Assembly: GCA_012800735.1 (NCBI GenBank) | Contig: JAAZIU010000024.1 | Span: 1-46,348, forward strand | Origin: Clostridiales bacterium | GTDB lineage: Bacteria; Bacillota; Clostridia; Oscillospirales; CAG-272 | Direction: 5' to 3' | DNA: 46,348 bases | In this document: positions 1-9,025 of the stretch, in pieces | How positions within the stretch are numbered: the first letter of the stretch is position 1 | Layout: each line of letters starts with the position of its first letter | Translations under genes and position numbers: made by a program | Notes under the pieces: model-generated | What the model saw: the letters and a program-made list of their open reading frames with translations, nothing else | Told to the model about the DNA's origin: nothing | Database searches by the model: none

Positions 1-53
1 ATTTGTGGGATAATTTACTTGGTTAATAGCTTTTTTCATAATACTATTATACC

Positions 54-103
54 AAAAAACAGAGCCGTTTGCACTACTTTTGTGCAATTTGGCTCTGTTT
101 TTT
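54..103. terminator. Bidirectional intrinsic terminator
   Basis: The arms ACAGAGCC (59-66) and GGCTCTGT (91-98) pair, with an inner TTGCAC/GTGCAA helix (69-74 with 82-87). Runs of A and T flank the stem, so either strand gives a hairpin followed by U residues. It ends the minus-strand operon whose last gene stops at 133. Confidence 0.8.
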
Positions 104-132
104 CGCGGGCTTTTGATACAGCCCCTTAATTT

Positions 133-1641
133 TTATACAGCCGGCCAGTCCATCGCGGCGAGCTCTTCGTAAGCTTCGATTATCTTATCGAAGCTTTTTA
201 TCATTCTCGACTCATTCTTTTCAAGATAAGAGGCAATCTGCCCTCCCGAAGGCTTCAGCCAGTGCTGGATCGCCCAGGTGTATGAATCCGTTGCTGTCAT
301 TGTATAACCGATATCCCATATGCGTCCTCGGGCAATGTATCCCATCATTTCTATGCTTTCTTCGTCGCGGCTGAGTTTTGTTTCGGTAACCGATGAGATA
401 TATTCGGGTATGATTTCATTATAGTTATAGCAGGACATCGCCTCCAAAATAAGACCGTCCATATCGATAACTTCCGGGCTTGCATCCATAGGGATTGCAA
501 CGCCTCCGCTGCGCGCGTCTGTGTATGTATGATAAAGCGGCTGTTCCTCGTTAAATTTTGGATATGGGATAACGCCGTAATCTATCGTTACCTCGCGGTA
601 TTTTTCTAAATCGTTGAGCCACATGGCCTGGAATAGCAGGCGATTTTCATTCCAGCGGATTTCGCATTCAAGATCCCATCCGATTTCAAATGCCTGGTTA
701 CTTGCGTAAAGCAGGTTATACAGCCACTCGCAGAGAGTAAAAAAGCGCTCGTTATTGTAACCTAAAGTAACCGTTCCGTCATCGTTCAGCGTAACGCTTT
801 GATCGCCTATCGCATAACCCCAGGTTATTGCGTGATAACCGTAGTTTGTCGCAAGTCCGTATTGGTCGTTTACATCAAACTTACCGTCTCCGTTTATATC
901 TTCGGTTACCGCTTCGCACATTCTGCCGAACGGCTCAAGTGTCCAGGTACCGTTGCGGACAGCCGAATAGATGTCGTCGAGACCGTAATTTTCCGCCATA
1001 ACCTTGTTGAAAATAAGTATATTTGAATACTGATATGAGCTTAAAAGATAATCCGAGGAAACGAAGGGAAGATAATTTTTATAGGTGAACAGCTCGTTTA
1101 CATTCGTATGCCACCAGGGGCGGCTGAAATCGATATTCGGCACCGCGTTCATATTATACAGCACCTGATCTTTTACACAGGAACCGCTTGTAGAGAAAGG
1201 CAGAAGAAATGCCATATCGTAATCACGCGAACCCGACATAACGCTGTTTTTCAGCTTTATGTAATTATCGTTCCATCCGTTTGCGGCTATCACGGTGTAT
1301 TTGAAATTAAAGCGGTCTTCAAGAGAACGGTCGCGCTGAAATATCAAATCGTTGATTATTTCGCCGTCCATTTCGGCGGAATAAATGGTACTTTCGTTGC
1401 TGAGATGGTCGTGATGAGCAATCACCCGCATTTCCCAGCCGTTAAGATCCCTTGATTCAAGATTATCGGAAAGCTTTTCGGCTTCGGTTTCGGCCGGTTC
1501 AGAAGGCGTTTCATCTATATTTTCCGAAACATTTGTCTGTTCATTTACCGATTCATCGGTTTCGCCGCAGGAGAACATGCTCAGCATCAGAGCTAAAAGC
1601 AACAGAGCCGAAATCATCTTTGTTGATAATTTAAATGTCAT
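133..1641 (-). CDS. Lipoprotein extracellular solute-binding protein (ABC sugar-uptake type)
   Basis: This is a 502-aa secreted lipoprotein. The N-terminus has a basic start, a leucine-rich core and a lipobox MFSC with Cys25, then an acidic, Glu/Thr-rich linker to about residue 58. The rest looks like a family 1 carbohydrate-binding protein, including the Ca-loop-like DINGDGKFDVND at 248-259 that is common in clostridial sugar-binding proteins. Its expected role is to capture an oligosaccharide outside the membrane. It lies 26 bp downstream of the sialidase-like gene and probably shares its promoter. No permease or ATPase gene is in view and a terminator follows directly, so its transporter must be encoded elsewhere. 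The ligand is unknown. Confidence 0.8.
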   Translation of the reverse strand: MTFKLSTKMISALLLLALMLSMFSCGETDESVNEQTNVSENIDETPSEPAETEAEKLSDNLESRDLNGWEMRVIAHHDHLSNESTIYSAEMDGEIINDLIFQRDRSLEDRFNFKYTVIAANGWNDNYIKLKNSVMSGSRDYDMAFLLPFSTSGSCVKDQVLYNMNAVPNIDFSRPWWHTNVNELFTYKNYLPFVSSDYLLSSYQYSNILIFNKVMAENYGLDDIYSAVRNGTWTLEPFGRMCEAVTEDINGDGKFDVNDQYGLATNYGYHAITWGYAIGDQSVTLNDDGTVTLGYNNERFFTLCEWLYNLLYASNQAFEIGWDLECEIRWNENRLLFQAMWLNDLEKYREVTIDYGVIPYPKFNEEQPLYHTYTDARSGGVAIPMDASPEVIDMDGLILEAMSCYNYNEIIPEYISSVTETKLSRDEESIEMMGYIARGRIWDIGYTMTATDSYTWAIQHWLKPSGGQIASYLEKNESRMIKSFDKIIEAYEELAAMDWPAV

Positions 1642-1667
1642 TTCACTGCCTTTCAGATACCATAAGT

Positions 1668-3059
1668 TTATTTCATATCCCGAAGCTCGCGGAAGTTTTT
1701 GATTATATGGAATGTCGCGTAATTTGCGTCGTGGTAGTTGTGGGCACCGTTATATGCGGTCCGGCTTTGAAAATATATATCTTCGTTTTCGATGAAGAAG
1801 CTTATATATTGGAAGGCTACCTTTGACGCGTCCGCGTCCCGGGCGTCGAGGATATCTGCGGTTATCTCCCAGCTGACAAGGTCGCTTGAGCGCATAAGAG
1901 AAAGCAGATTACGATTCGTCCGCGGTTCATTTATCAGGCGGCTGGCAAGAGTCCAGTAATATCCGCTTACATTATCATACTGAATGTCTATCTTTGACGC
2001 AGTTATCGGCATATCGACGACTTTTACAAACTGCGGAGCCTTTTCCGGGTCTTTTACATCGATTTTAAGCAGCAAACTCTTGCCGTCGGCAAGACGCAGC
2101 AAATTATACAGAACACCGTCTCTGCCGACTATGATGTTTCCTTCGATTCCGCCGGCGGCATTTATACGTTCCGTCTCCGATAATGTTTCATTAAACTCTT
2201 TCCAATAGAAAAAATCGCTGCAAGTCCAGTTTTCCGGATTCATAAGGTCCGAGTCTATCGGAGCCGAAACAATGGCGTCCCCGAAGCTGCCGTATCTCCA
2301 GCCCCCGTATTGTAGGTCAGTCCAAAGTCTGCCGTTGAATTCAATTACCGGCATCGGCGCGCGGTGACAGCCGGCATTGTCAGAATTGCAGGAGCCGCGG
2401 AAAAGTACGCTTGGCGCCGACCAGGTGTCGCCGTCATCTTCCGAATAACCGATAAGCAGGTCGCCGTATTCGTTTGAAACGCCGAGCATATATATTATCT
2501 CATCGATGACGAACATCTTTCCCCAGAAGCAGGGGAACAGCTCAGCGACCCAACGCCAGCTCGCGCCGTCGTCATCCGACCTGAAAAGAAGGGTCAGATT
2601 CTGCGGTGAGTTGCCTTCGAAAACGTCCATTGACGAAAGCAATGCTCCCGAGGGAGTTCTGATTATGCAGGGGCTACAAAGGTATTTTCCCGAAAAAGAG
2701 TAGACGTTATCTTCCGGATGAAGGTAATTTATAACTTTACCCGGAACATCGCCCATACGCACAAGTCTTGTTTCCGAGGAAATACCGTCGGAGCGGCTGA
2801 CTGTAATTTCATATTCCGCGTCCTTATCAAGACCGTCTATAACGGCTTCGTAACTTTTCAGAGGAATTTCGATTACATCGGCGTCGTTTCTCTTTCGGAA
2901 AGACACTATATGCTGTGCCTGCGGCTCGCCGTTATCGATAAACTCAAGCTCCACCCTGTCGCCGTTAGGAGCGATGCGGCAGATATAAGGGGCGGCGCCG
3001 CGTTTCATGTTATTCAGAGGGGTATACGGATAATAGCTCCAGTAATTTACGCCTTTCAT
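1668..3059 (-). CDS. Sialidase-superfamily beta-propeller protein (BNR/Asp-box repeats)
   Basis: This 463-aa protein has an N-terminal stretch of about 110 residues resembling a fibronectin III fold (IPLKSYEAVIDGLDKDAEYE and onward), then a propeller with Asp-boxes such as SDDDGASWRW and SEDDGDTWSAP. Such proteins are six-bladed glycoside hydrolases or glycan-binding relatives. I do not see the classical RIP arginine motif clearly, so true sialidase activity is uncertain. There is no signal peptide, so it is probably cytoplasmic. The start ATG follows GGACGGAGAG, and a strong promoter sits 34 bp upstream. It leads a two-gene operon with the solute-binding lipoprotein. Confidence 0.7.
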   Translation of the reverse strand: MKGVNYWSYYPYTPLNNMKRGAAPYICRIAPNGDRVELEFIDNGEPQAQHIVSFRKRNDADVIEIPLKSYEAVIDGLDKDAEYEITVSRSDGISSETRLVRMGDVPGKVINYLHPEDNVYSFSGKYLCSPCIIRTPSGALLSSMDVFEGNSPQNLTLLFRSDDDGASWRWVAELFPCFWGKMFVIDEIIYMLGVSNEYGDLLIGYSEDDGDTWSAPSVLFRGSCNSDNAGCHRAPMPVIEFNGRLWTDLQYGGWRYGSFGDAIVSAPIDSDLMNPENWTCSDFFYWKEFNETLSETERINAAGGIEGNIIVGRDGVLYNLLRLADGKSLLLKIDVKDPEKAPQFVKVVDMPITASKIDIQYDNVSGYYWTLASRLINEPRTNRNLLSLMRSSDLVSWEITADILDARDADASKVAFQYISFFIENEDIYFQSRTAYNGAHNYHDANYATFHIIKNFRELRDMK

Positions 3060-3092
3060 GATATCTCTCCGTCCTCAAATACTTTTTTGTTT

Positions 3093-3121
3093 ATTTTATC
3101 ACAGCTGCCGTTGAATGTCAA
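3093..3121 (-). promoter_or_regulatory. Promoter of the sialidase-like/solute-binding operon
   Basis: On the minus strand TTGACA (3116-3121) is followed by exactly 17 bp and TAAAAT (3093-3098). The start codon at 3059 lies about 34 bp further, with a ribosome site between. Confidence 0.8.
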
Positions 3122-3142
3122 GTAAACTTAATGTATAAACAA

Positions 3143-3167
3143 TAATACACGGCTTGTCGCCGCGTAT
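3143..3167 (-). terminator. Terminator after mntP
   Basis: The arms AATACGCGGC and GCCGTGTATT pair with one mismatch around a 5-nt loop, 4 nt after the mntP stop, and are followed by ATTGTTT. The U tract is weak. Confidence 0.55.
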
Positions 3168-3170
3168 TAT

Positions 3171-3785
3171 TCAGAAAGCAATTATGCCGAGACCGTCAAG
3201 CAATATTTTAACTCCTATAAGGCATAAGACAATTCCGCCCGCAAGTTCTGCTTTGCTTTTATGCCTGCTGCCAAAGCGGTTGCCTGCGGCAACGCCAAAT
3301 AGACAGATTACAAAGGTTATGACGCCGATAGTCAGCGCGGAACTAACAATGTTAACCTCAAGAAAAGCGAAGGTGATACCGACTGCGAGAGCATCTATCG
3401 AAGTTGCTATCGCAAGGATAAACAGCTCAAAAAATTTTATTCCCTCTCCGGATGTTGAGGTATCGTCACATTTTTTACAGCCGGTTTCGCAGCAATCCTC
3501 CGGCGATTTTATTTCCTTAACCGCTTCAAAAGCCATCTTTGCACCGATAAACATAAGCAAAATAAATGCGATCCAATGGTCAAATTTATCGATATAAGCA
3601 GATAATCCTGATCCGAGCAGCCAGCCTAAAACCGGCATGACAGCCTGGAATACTCCGAAAAAGCCACCTGTAATAAGAGCATGAATCCAATTTACCTTTT
3701 TCATTGAAAGCCCTTTGCAGACAGATACCGCAAAGGCATCCATCGCAAGGCTGACTCCTATCAGGATTATCTCAAATATACTCAT
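3171..3785 (-). CDS. mntP: Manganese efflux pump MntP
   Basis: This six-helix membrane protein matches MntP: the two internal halves carry MDAFAVSVCKG and SIDALAVGITFAF, the paired Asp-containing motifs of the family that bind Mn2+. It exports manganese from the cytoplasm. A Cys-rich loop (CCETGCKKC) lies between the halves and may bind metal; this is an addition to the simple family form. I start it at the internal ATG at 3785, which begins MSIFEIILIGVSLAMDAF as in homologues. An upstream in-frame ATG at 3848 would add 21 polar residues unlike the family. I see no Mn riboswitch in the leader. Confidence 0.9.
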   Translation of the reverse strand: MSIFEIILIGVSLAMDAFAVSVCKGLSMKKVNWIHALITGGFFGVFQAVMPVLGWLLGSGLSAYIDKFDHWIAFILLMFIGAKMAFEAVKEIKSPEDCCETGCKKCDDTSTSGEGIKFFELFILAIATSIDALAVGITFAFLEVNIVSSALTIGVITFVICLFGVAAGNRFGSRHKSKAELAGGIVLCLIGVKILLDGLGIIAF

Positions 3786-3885
3786 TTCCGAAAACACCTG
3801 TTTTTTTATAGAATTTGTCTGAGCTGAACTAAAATTGTCAAACGGCATAAAGCGGTTTTTACTCTAAATAGAACCATGAAGCGTT

Positions 3886-3891
3886 ATTATA
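3886..3891 (-). promoter_or_regulatory. Probable -10 element of mntP
   Basis: TATAAT on the minus strand lies about 100 bp before the chosen mntP start. The -35 at the 17-bp position (TGGAGT) is poor and falls within the preceding terminator stem, so the promoter is only likely. Confidence 0.4.
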
Positions 3892-3900
3892 ACACAAAAC

Positions 3901-3949
3901 GCCGTGATACTCCATGTTTTTTTATGTCTCAAACATGAAATATCACGGC
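3901..3949 (-). terminator. Terminator after the GH127 gene
   Basis: This is a long dyad: GCCGTGAT pairs with ATCACGGC, and CATGTTT with AAACATG inside, 11 bp after the stop of the arabinofuranosidase gene. GTTTTGTGTT follows on the minus strand. Confidence 0.75.
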
Positions 3950-3960
3950 ATTTGCTTTAA

Positions 3961-5718
3961 TTATCCGAAAATCGGACAGCAGGTCATCGGGGTGTCGCTG
4001 TCAAGCATATAATATGGTATCAGCTTTTTGTCCGGGTGCATTTTTATTGAATAAACGCCGCTTTCTTCGTCCGGTTCAAGCCAGTTTTCGAAGTTATCGG
4101 TTGACCAGCCTATCAGTCTTGCCGAATGGGCGTCTGGAGCGCTTACTGCGTAGAGTATCGGTCCCTTTTCAATATAATATCTGTCGAAACCCGGAAGCTC
4201 ATCGGCGCCTTTGTATTTGGTAAGCCGGAAGCTCTGTTTGAGATTATATGTTATTATGTCTCCGTTTTTGAAAATTCTCTTTATAACGGCGTAACTGCCG
4301 GGTTTTCCGGAGACAACCTTCTCGCCGTTAATCTTGATTACCGTTTCCTCCGTCGCCCACGAGGGGATACGCAGCATGAGCGTAAAATCTGTGTCTTTTT
4401 CAGTATAAACGGTAAGTTTAATTTCTTCTGATGCCGGAACATCTGCGTCCGATTTGATTTTTATCTTGCCGAAGTCGCTTTCCCAGTCGATCTCGCTCGG
4501 GGTATAAAGATTAACCGAAACCGTATCGCCGCTTACCGAATATATATATTCCGGCAATGAACCGTAAATTCTCGTACCGACGCCGCAGCAGCAGTGCACT
4601 AGTCCGCTTTCCTGCTTCTTTTGATCGAGATATCCGAAATATCTGATGCCATTTCCGCCGTCCTGATTTGCAAATGCGATATTATACAGCGACTTTTCAA
4701 CTTCCGCCATATATTTCTCTTCCTCCGGGAAAAGCCGATGCAAGCGGAGGTTCAGATACAGCCAGAAAGATGTGCAGCAAAGCTCGTTGTAGTTGTTTTT
4801 TGGGTCGAGCCAATAGCAGCCGGGATAGTTTATCGGCATACCCTCGCACATGACGATACCGCCGCCCGGATGCTCCCAGTCGCGATGGTACAGCTCCCAG
4901 GCGCCGAGAACTGCCGCAAGGTAATAATTTCTTGCCGTTGCGCGATAAAGGTCAAGATATCCTTCAATAGCTTCAAGCTCAGAGCCGTGGGCGTGTGGTT
5001 CTTCTCCGGGCTGTTTTCTTATGTGAACGCAATTTCTTTCTTTTCTTAAAAACTGAGACAGTCGCCACAGCTCTTCGTAATGCTCTATGGTTACATCAAT
5101 GTCTTCTGTTTTTCCGACAGGGGTATTGATGTATACATAAGGAGAGGCTACAACGCCCTGGAACGCGAGGCAGAGATATTTTATCACCGGGAGATCAACG
5201 CAGGAATTGAACCAATCCTGCCAGCGGGCAAGAAGCTCATAACCGCCTTCATCGCAGGAAAGACCGACTGCAGAGAGTGCGTAGGTAAGCCAGATTCGGG
5301 TGTAGTGAGGATATTCCTTTGATGGAAATTCGCTTTGTTTTATCGGCATCAGAAAGCCGTCCGGCTCTGCCGCAGATTTTATCCGATCAATACCGATTTT
5401 TATACGTCTTTTTAGCTCTTCTTCATCTGTCCATCTCAGGGTATTGGCAGCTCCCATCAGGAACATCGACAAAGTTGATCCTTTTAGGTTATCCTCAAAA
5501 TGACCGCGGTACGGTTCAGATTCGGTCGGAGTGCCGGTTTTATCGTCAAACCAATAGAGCATCCTGCCCATATCGAGGAGCTTTAAAAACTTAATGTTGT
5601 TGTCAAAAACCGTTTTAAAGAGTCCGTTGTTCAGCTTAACGCCCGACTGCGGGGTGAACAGCTTGTCCTTTACGGCAAGCTTATCGTTGTAGTCATAAAT
5701 CTGCTCGATTTTTTTCAT
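3961..5718 (-). CDS. GH127-family beta-L-arabinofuranosidase (DUF1680)
   Basis: This 585-aa protein has the (alpha/alpha)6-barrel sequence of the DUF1680/GH127 group. The zinc and cysteine-nucleophile site of the family is visible: NELCC (Glu312, Cys314) and HCCCG (Cys376-378), matching the Glu-x-Cys and Cys-Cys ligands of the characterised enzyme. It would release beta-L-arabinofuranose from plant hydroxyproline-linked or pectic glycans. There is no signal peptide, so it should act on imported fragments. I chose the ATG at 5718, which has AGGTGAT 7 nt upstream, over an upstream TTG at 5745. It lies 61 bp after the second protease gene with no obvious promoter between and may be cotranscribed. 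Confidence 0.85.
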   Translation of the reverse strand: MKKIEQIYDYNDKLAVKDKLFTPQSGVKLNNGLFKTVFDNNIKFLKLLDMGRMLYWFDDKTGTPTESEPYRGHFEDNLKGSTLSMFLMGAANTLRWTDEEELKRRIKIGIDRIKSAAEPDGFLMPIKQSEFPSKEYPHYTRIWLTYALSAVGLSCDEGGYELLARWQDWFNSCVDLPVIKYLCLAFQGVVASPYVYINTPVGKTEDIDVTIEHYEELWRLSQFLRKERNCVHIRKQPGEEPHAHGSELEAIEGYLDLYRATARNYYLAAVLGAWELYHRDWEHPGGGIVMCEGMPINYPGCYWLDPKNNYNELCCTSFWLYLNLRLHRLFPEEEKYMAEVEKSLYNIAFANQDGGNGIRYFGYLDQKKQESGLVHCCCGVGTRIYGSLPEYIYSVSGDTVSVNLYTPSEIDWESDFGKIKIKSDADVPASEEIKLTVYTEKDTDFTLMLRIPSWATEETVIKINGEKVVSGKPGSYAVIKRIFKNGDIITYNLKQSFRLTKYKGADELPGFDRYYIEKGPILYAVSAPDAHSARLIGWSTDNFENWLEPDEESGVYSIKMHPDKKLIPYYMLDSDTPMTCCPIFG

Positions 5719-5779
5719 AATATCACCTGTAAAAATTTCCGGCAAAGTCTTTTTCTTGCGTTTCCGATATTTTCAGAAA

Positions 5780-8700
5780 TTAATTTAATCCTTCGTCATA
5801 ATCAAATCTGATCATACTGACGACGCGGTTGAAAGCGTAATCATAAGCGTAGATATAAAGCTTTTCTCCGTTCAAATCGGTTATATCGAACTCAAAGGAC
5901 AGCGATCCGTCTTCATTGACAGTGTAGCGTCTTTCGGCTTTATCGTAGAGTGAACTTACCGTAACAAGGTCAAGCTGCTCGACTGCCGTCGCGGTATAAC
6001 CTCCTTCGTTTATAACTTCAAATTCCTCAAACATGCCTATTACTTCGTCTGTTATATCGTAGATATTATCAGCGCTGCGAGCCGGAACGCTCTTTTCAAC
6101 CAGATGTTTAATCTCTACCGCCATTATTTCGTGGTTGTCGTAAATATTAAGCTTTAACAGCCTTTTCCCGTTCCGCTCTATGACTTCACTTGAGATTATT
6201 TCCGGGGCTTCTTTATCTATTACAAACTCATATGACTCGATTTGAGTTGTACCGCCTTCGGAAATCAGGGTGAATTTTACCGTATATTTTCCATCCGGAT
6301 AAGTATAATTAGAATTATCCGGCGCAATACAATCCCAGATATAGATATAGTAAGTTGTCGGCAATCCTTCGTACATTATAGTTTTCAGCAGCGGTCCGCC
6401 GCTTGTGTCGTGGTAAACTTCGTTGCCTTCTTCGTCGTAAATGCTGAATTCGGCAAAACTGATGTTGCGATTGAGATTTAATATCAGATACGCCTTATCG
6501 GCATTACCGTCGAAGTTTGGTGAAACAGCGCAGTAACGTGCGGCAGGCGCAAGGTTCCGATCAAAATAATTTGAGCCTAATATGATTTTTTCGCTCTTTT
6601 GTTTATCCGGTATATAAAGCTCGGATATCAAAAGATTACCGTCATAGACGGCGTAGCTTTCGTCAAGATCGTAATATCCGTTGGAGTCGCTGATACGCAC
6701 AGACTCAATATCGCCGACAAAACCGACATAGGGAATGCAACGAAGATTGTTTTCAACATCTGACAGATAAATTCTGCCTTCAACAAACCACCCATTCGAA
6801 TAAATTTTATTCAATTCTTCATATTGCGCTTCATTGAGCAAAACCCGAAGAATTACCTTATTGCTTGAGTGGGCTTTAACAAGAATAGTGTCGGGAGAGT
6901 AATTTTCATCAAAAAGATTTATATTTAAACTTCCGCCCCCGACGCGGATTGTTCCATCGATGTATTCTGAATAAGAGGATATAAGAACAACATCGTCCTC
7001 CGGCTTATCAAGCTCATGCCTGTCTGAAAGTCTATATGTTTCATTTACCGTTATATCTGCAGATATCTGATATTCGACATCCATACCAGAATTGTTAGTT
7101 ATCGTCACCGGAATGTCAAAGGAACATCCGATCTCTCCGCCGAGTCTCGCTGAACTTACACTGTTTGAGGTGAGGACGGTAGTGTAATCAAACATTTTGT
7201 CTATATTGAGCAATCCGGTGCCGACAACTCTCGGTGAGTAACTTGCGACGCTGTCGTCTGTCGGAATAATATCCGCTGAGCCGCAGAGAATCGCTTTCAG
7301 ATTTTGTGCATTTGAAAGCCCGTATTCGTCAAGATATTGCGAAAGTAAAAGATAAGCCCCGCTGACTTGCGCTGCGGCGATTGAGGTACCGTCGACATAT
7401 TCGGTTATTCCGTCTAAGTATGCCAGCGTATTTACATGAACTCCTCTCGCTGCGATATCAGGCTTCGGAGAAAGGGTGCCTGTGGTTCCCCATGAGCTTT
7501 TCGCCCATATATATTTCTTAATCTCCGCTTCTTCGGCAAATTTCCCGAGCGAGATATATACTGCTTTTTTCTCGGAGTTGAGCATCAGCATGGCGTCATC
7601 ATAGGAAATCGAGATGGCGGGAATAACGGCGCCGTCGAGCGCCATGTTTACAGCCGCCGCTCCTTTCTCCGGATCATATATTATCACTCCGACAGCCCCG
7701 GCGGCTGCCGCGTTGTTGCACTTTTCGGTAAAAGTGATCTCACCTCTTGCAATCAGCGCCAGTTTTCCTTCAAGATTCGGCGAAGCCGCTATGTCTGCTT
7801 CGGTTCCTATCCCTTCTACCACGACATATTCCAGCGCTTCGGTGTCAAATATAGCTGCAAAATATTTTCCGATATAATCCGGATTTGTGTCGGTATATTT
7901 AATATCAATACCGCCGGCGAGTTTGAAAACAGGTGTGTAGTTCTCGCTTTCGAAAACAGCTCCGACTGCCGTTGTAGTCGGAAGTGATGCGGGAGCGGCT
8001 ATTGTTCCGCTGTCTATCTGCCTTACTGTCGGGTTGCCCTCGCCGTATACCTTATCATAATAGCTTCCCTTGCCTGTTCTGCCGCTGTTGCCTGCCGCGC
8101 AGACAACCATCACATCGGCGTCCCAGAGCGCATTGATGGCGTCGGTTATGCCTTGTTCAATCGGACTGCCGTCGTCGCTGCCGCAGGGACGACCGAAACT
8201 TAGGTTTATTACATCGGCGCCGAGCAGATATGCATCCTCTAAAGCCGCGATTATATCGCCTTCATAGGCGAAGGTGCCGGAATCGTCAAACACCTTCATC
8301 AGCATCAGCTGAGCTTCCGGGGCAATTCCCTGAAAACTGTTTTCAATACCCGCGCCGTTTGCGGCTATCATGCCGGCGATGTTGTTTCCATGACCTGTTA
8401 AACAGCTTACGTCGGAATCACCGCCGTAATAATCGTATACAAAAGGCAGTTTGCTGCTTATATACAAAGCCGATTCGGCATTAAGACCTTCTTCTGTTAC
8501 TGCAGATGCGTCAAGCTTAGCCGCTGCTTCTCCCGATTCGGTAAGCTGCCAGCAAGAGTTTTGAATGTTAAAGCCTGAGTCAATTACCGCAACTAACTGA
8601 CCCTCTCCGCGATAAATATCACGCGGGGAGCCGGACAACTCTGTTTCTGTATCTGCTGTCCCCGACTCAATTTCGGAATTTTCATATTCGTCATCAGCTG

Positions 8701-9004
8701 TCGTATCTTCGAAAAGCTGATATTTCTGTGCTTGTTCAACAACATTTACATAGAACAGATCTCTGATTTTATCGGCGCTGTCTTTTGCAGCTATAATTGA
8801 GAAACCTTTGAGGAGCGACTCAAATCTGTATTCGATTTCAACACCGGCAAGCGAAGATATCAATTCTTCGGCTCTTTTTATATCGGCATCGGATTTCAGA
8901 GAAACAATGTATTTTTTATTTTCATTTTTCGCCGCGGAGGTAAACGGCATTACCGCAAATGCAAGAAATATGCAAAGAAGCGCGGAAATTATTTTTTTAA
9001 ACAT
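5780..9004 (-). CDS. Large secreted S8 (subtilisin-like) serine protease with PA insert, downstream copy
   Basis: This 1074-aa exported protease has a signal peptide (1-24), an I9-like propeptide (about 30-95) and a catalytic domain with Asp142 (AVIDSG), His205 (GHGNNIAG), oxyanion Asn306 (AAGNSG) and Ser541 (GTSIAAAQ). A PA domain is inserted at about 400-490 (LIARGEITFTEKCNNAA), as in lactocepin or C5a-peptidase types. The C-terminal half is a series of beta-sandwich domains, including AVSPNFDGNADKAYL, typical of that group. No LPXTG or S-layer anchor is seen. The GTS-I in place of GTSM at the serine is mildly unusual. It lies 21 bp after a paralogous protease gene and forms an operon with it. 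Confidence 0.9.
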   Translation of the reverse strand: MFKKIISALLCIFLAFAVMPFTSAAKNENKKYIVSLKSDADIKRAEELISSLAGVEIEYRFESLLKGFSIIAAKDSADKIRDLFYVNVVEQAQKYQLFEDTTADDEYENSEIESGTADTETELSGSPRDIYRGEGQLVAVIDSGFNIQNSCWQLTESGEAAAKLDASAVTEEGLNAESALYISSKLPFVYDYYGGDSDVSCLTGHGNNIAGMIAANGAGIENSFQGIAPEAQLMLMKVFDDSGTFAYEGDIIAALEDAYLLGADVINLSFGRPCGSDDGSPIEQGITDAINALWDADVMVVCAAGNSGRTGKGSYYDKVYGEGNPTVRQIDSGTIAAPASLPTTTAVGAVFESENYTPVFKLAGGIDIKYTDTNPDYIGKYFAAIFDTEALEYVVVEGIGTEADIAASPNLEGKLALIARGEITFTEKCNNAAAAGAVGVIIYDPEKGAAAVNMALDGAVIPAISISYDDAMLMLNSEKKAVYISLGKFAEEAEIKKYIWAKSSWGTTGTLSPKPDIAARGVHVNTLAYLDGITEYVDGTSIAAAQVSGAYLLLSQYLDEYGLSNAQNLKAILCGSADIIPTDDSVASYSPRVVGTGLLNIDKMFDYTTVLTSNSVSSARLGGEIGCSFDIPVTITNNSGMDVEYQISADITVNETYRLSDRHELDKPEDDVVLISSYSEYIDGTIRVGGGSLNINLFDENYSPDTILVKAHSSNKVILRVLLNEAQYEELNKIYSNGWFVEGRIYLSDVENNLRCIPYVGFVGDIESVRISDSNGYYDLDESYAVYDGNLLISELYIPDKQKSEKIILGSNYFDRNLAPAARYCAVSPNFDGNADKAYLILNLNRNISFAEFSIYDEEGNEVYHDTSGGPLLKTIMYEGLPTTYYIYIWDCIAPDNSNYTYPDGKYTVKFTLISEGGTTQIESYEFVIDKEAPEIISSEVIERNGKRLLKLNIYDNHEIMAVEIKHLVEKSVPARSADNIYDITDEVIGMFEEFEVINEGGYTATAVEQLDLVTVSSLYDKAERRYTVNEDGSLSFEFDITDLNGEKLYIYAYDYAFNRVVSMIRFDYDEGLN

Positions 9005-9025
9005 TACATATTAACCTTATTGTTA

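Noticed and set aside
1..39. Possible start of a minus-strand gene (MKKAINQVNYPTN) running off the left edge, with TATAAT just before it
   Set aside because: Only 13 codons are visible and there is no ribosome site; it would have to be leaderless. Not enough to call.
3786..3885. Manganese riboswitch before mntP
   Set aside because: The leader is short and AT-rich and lacks the conserved stems and loops of the yybP-ykoY class.
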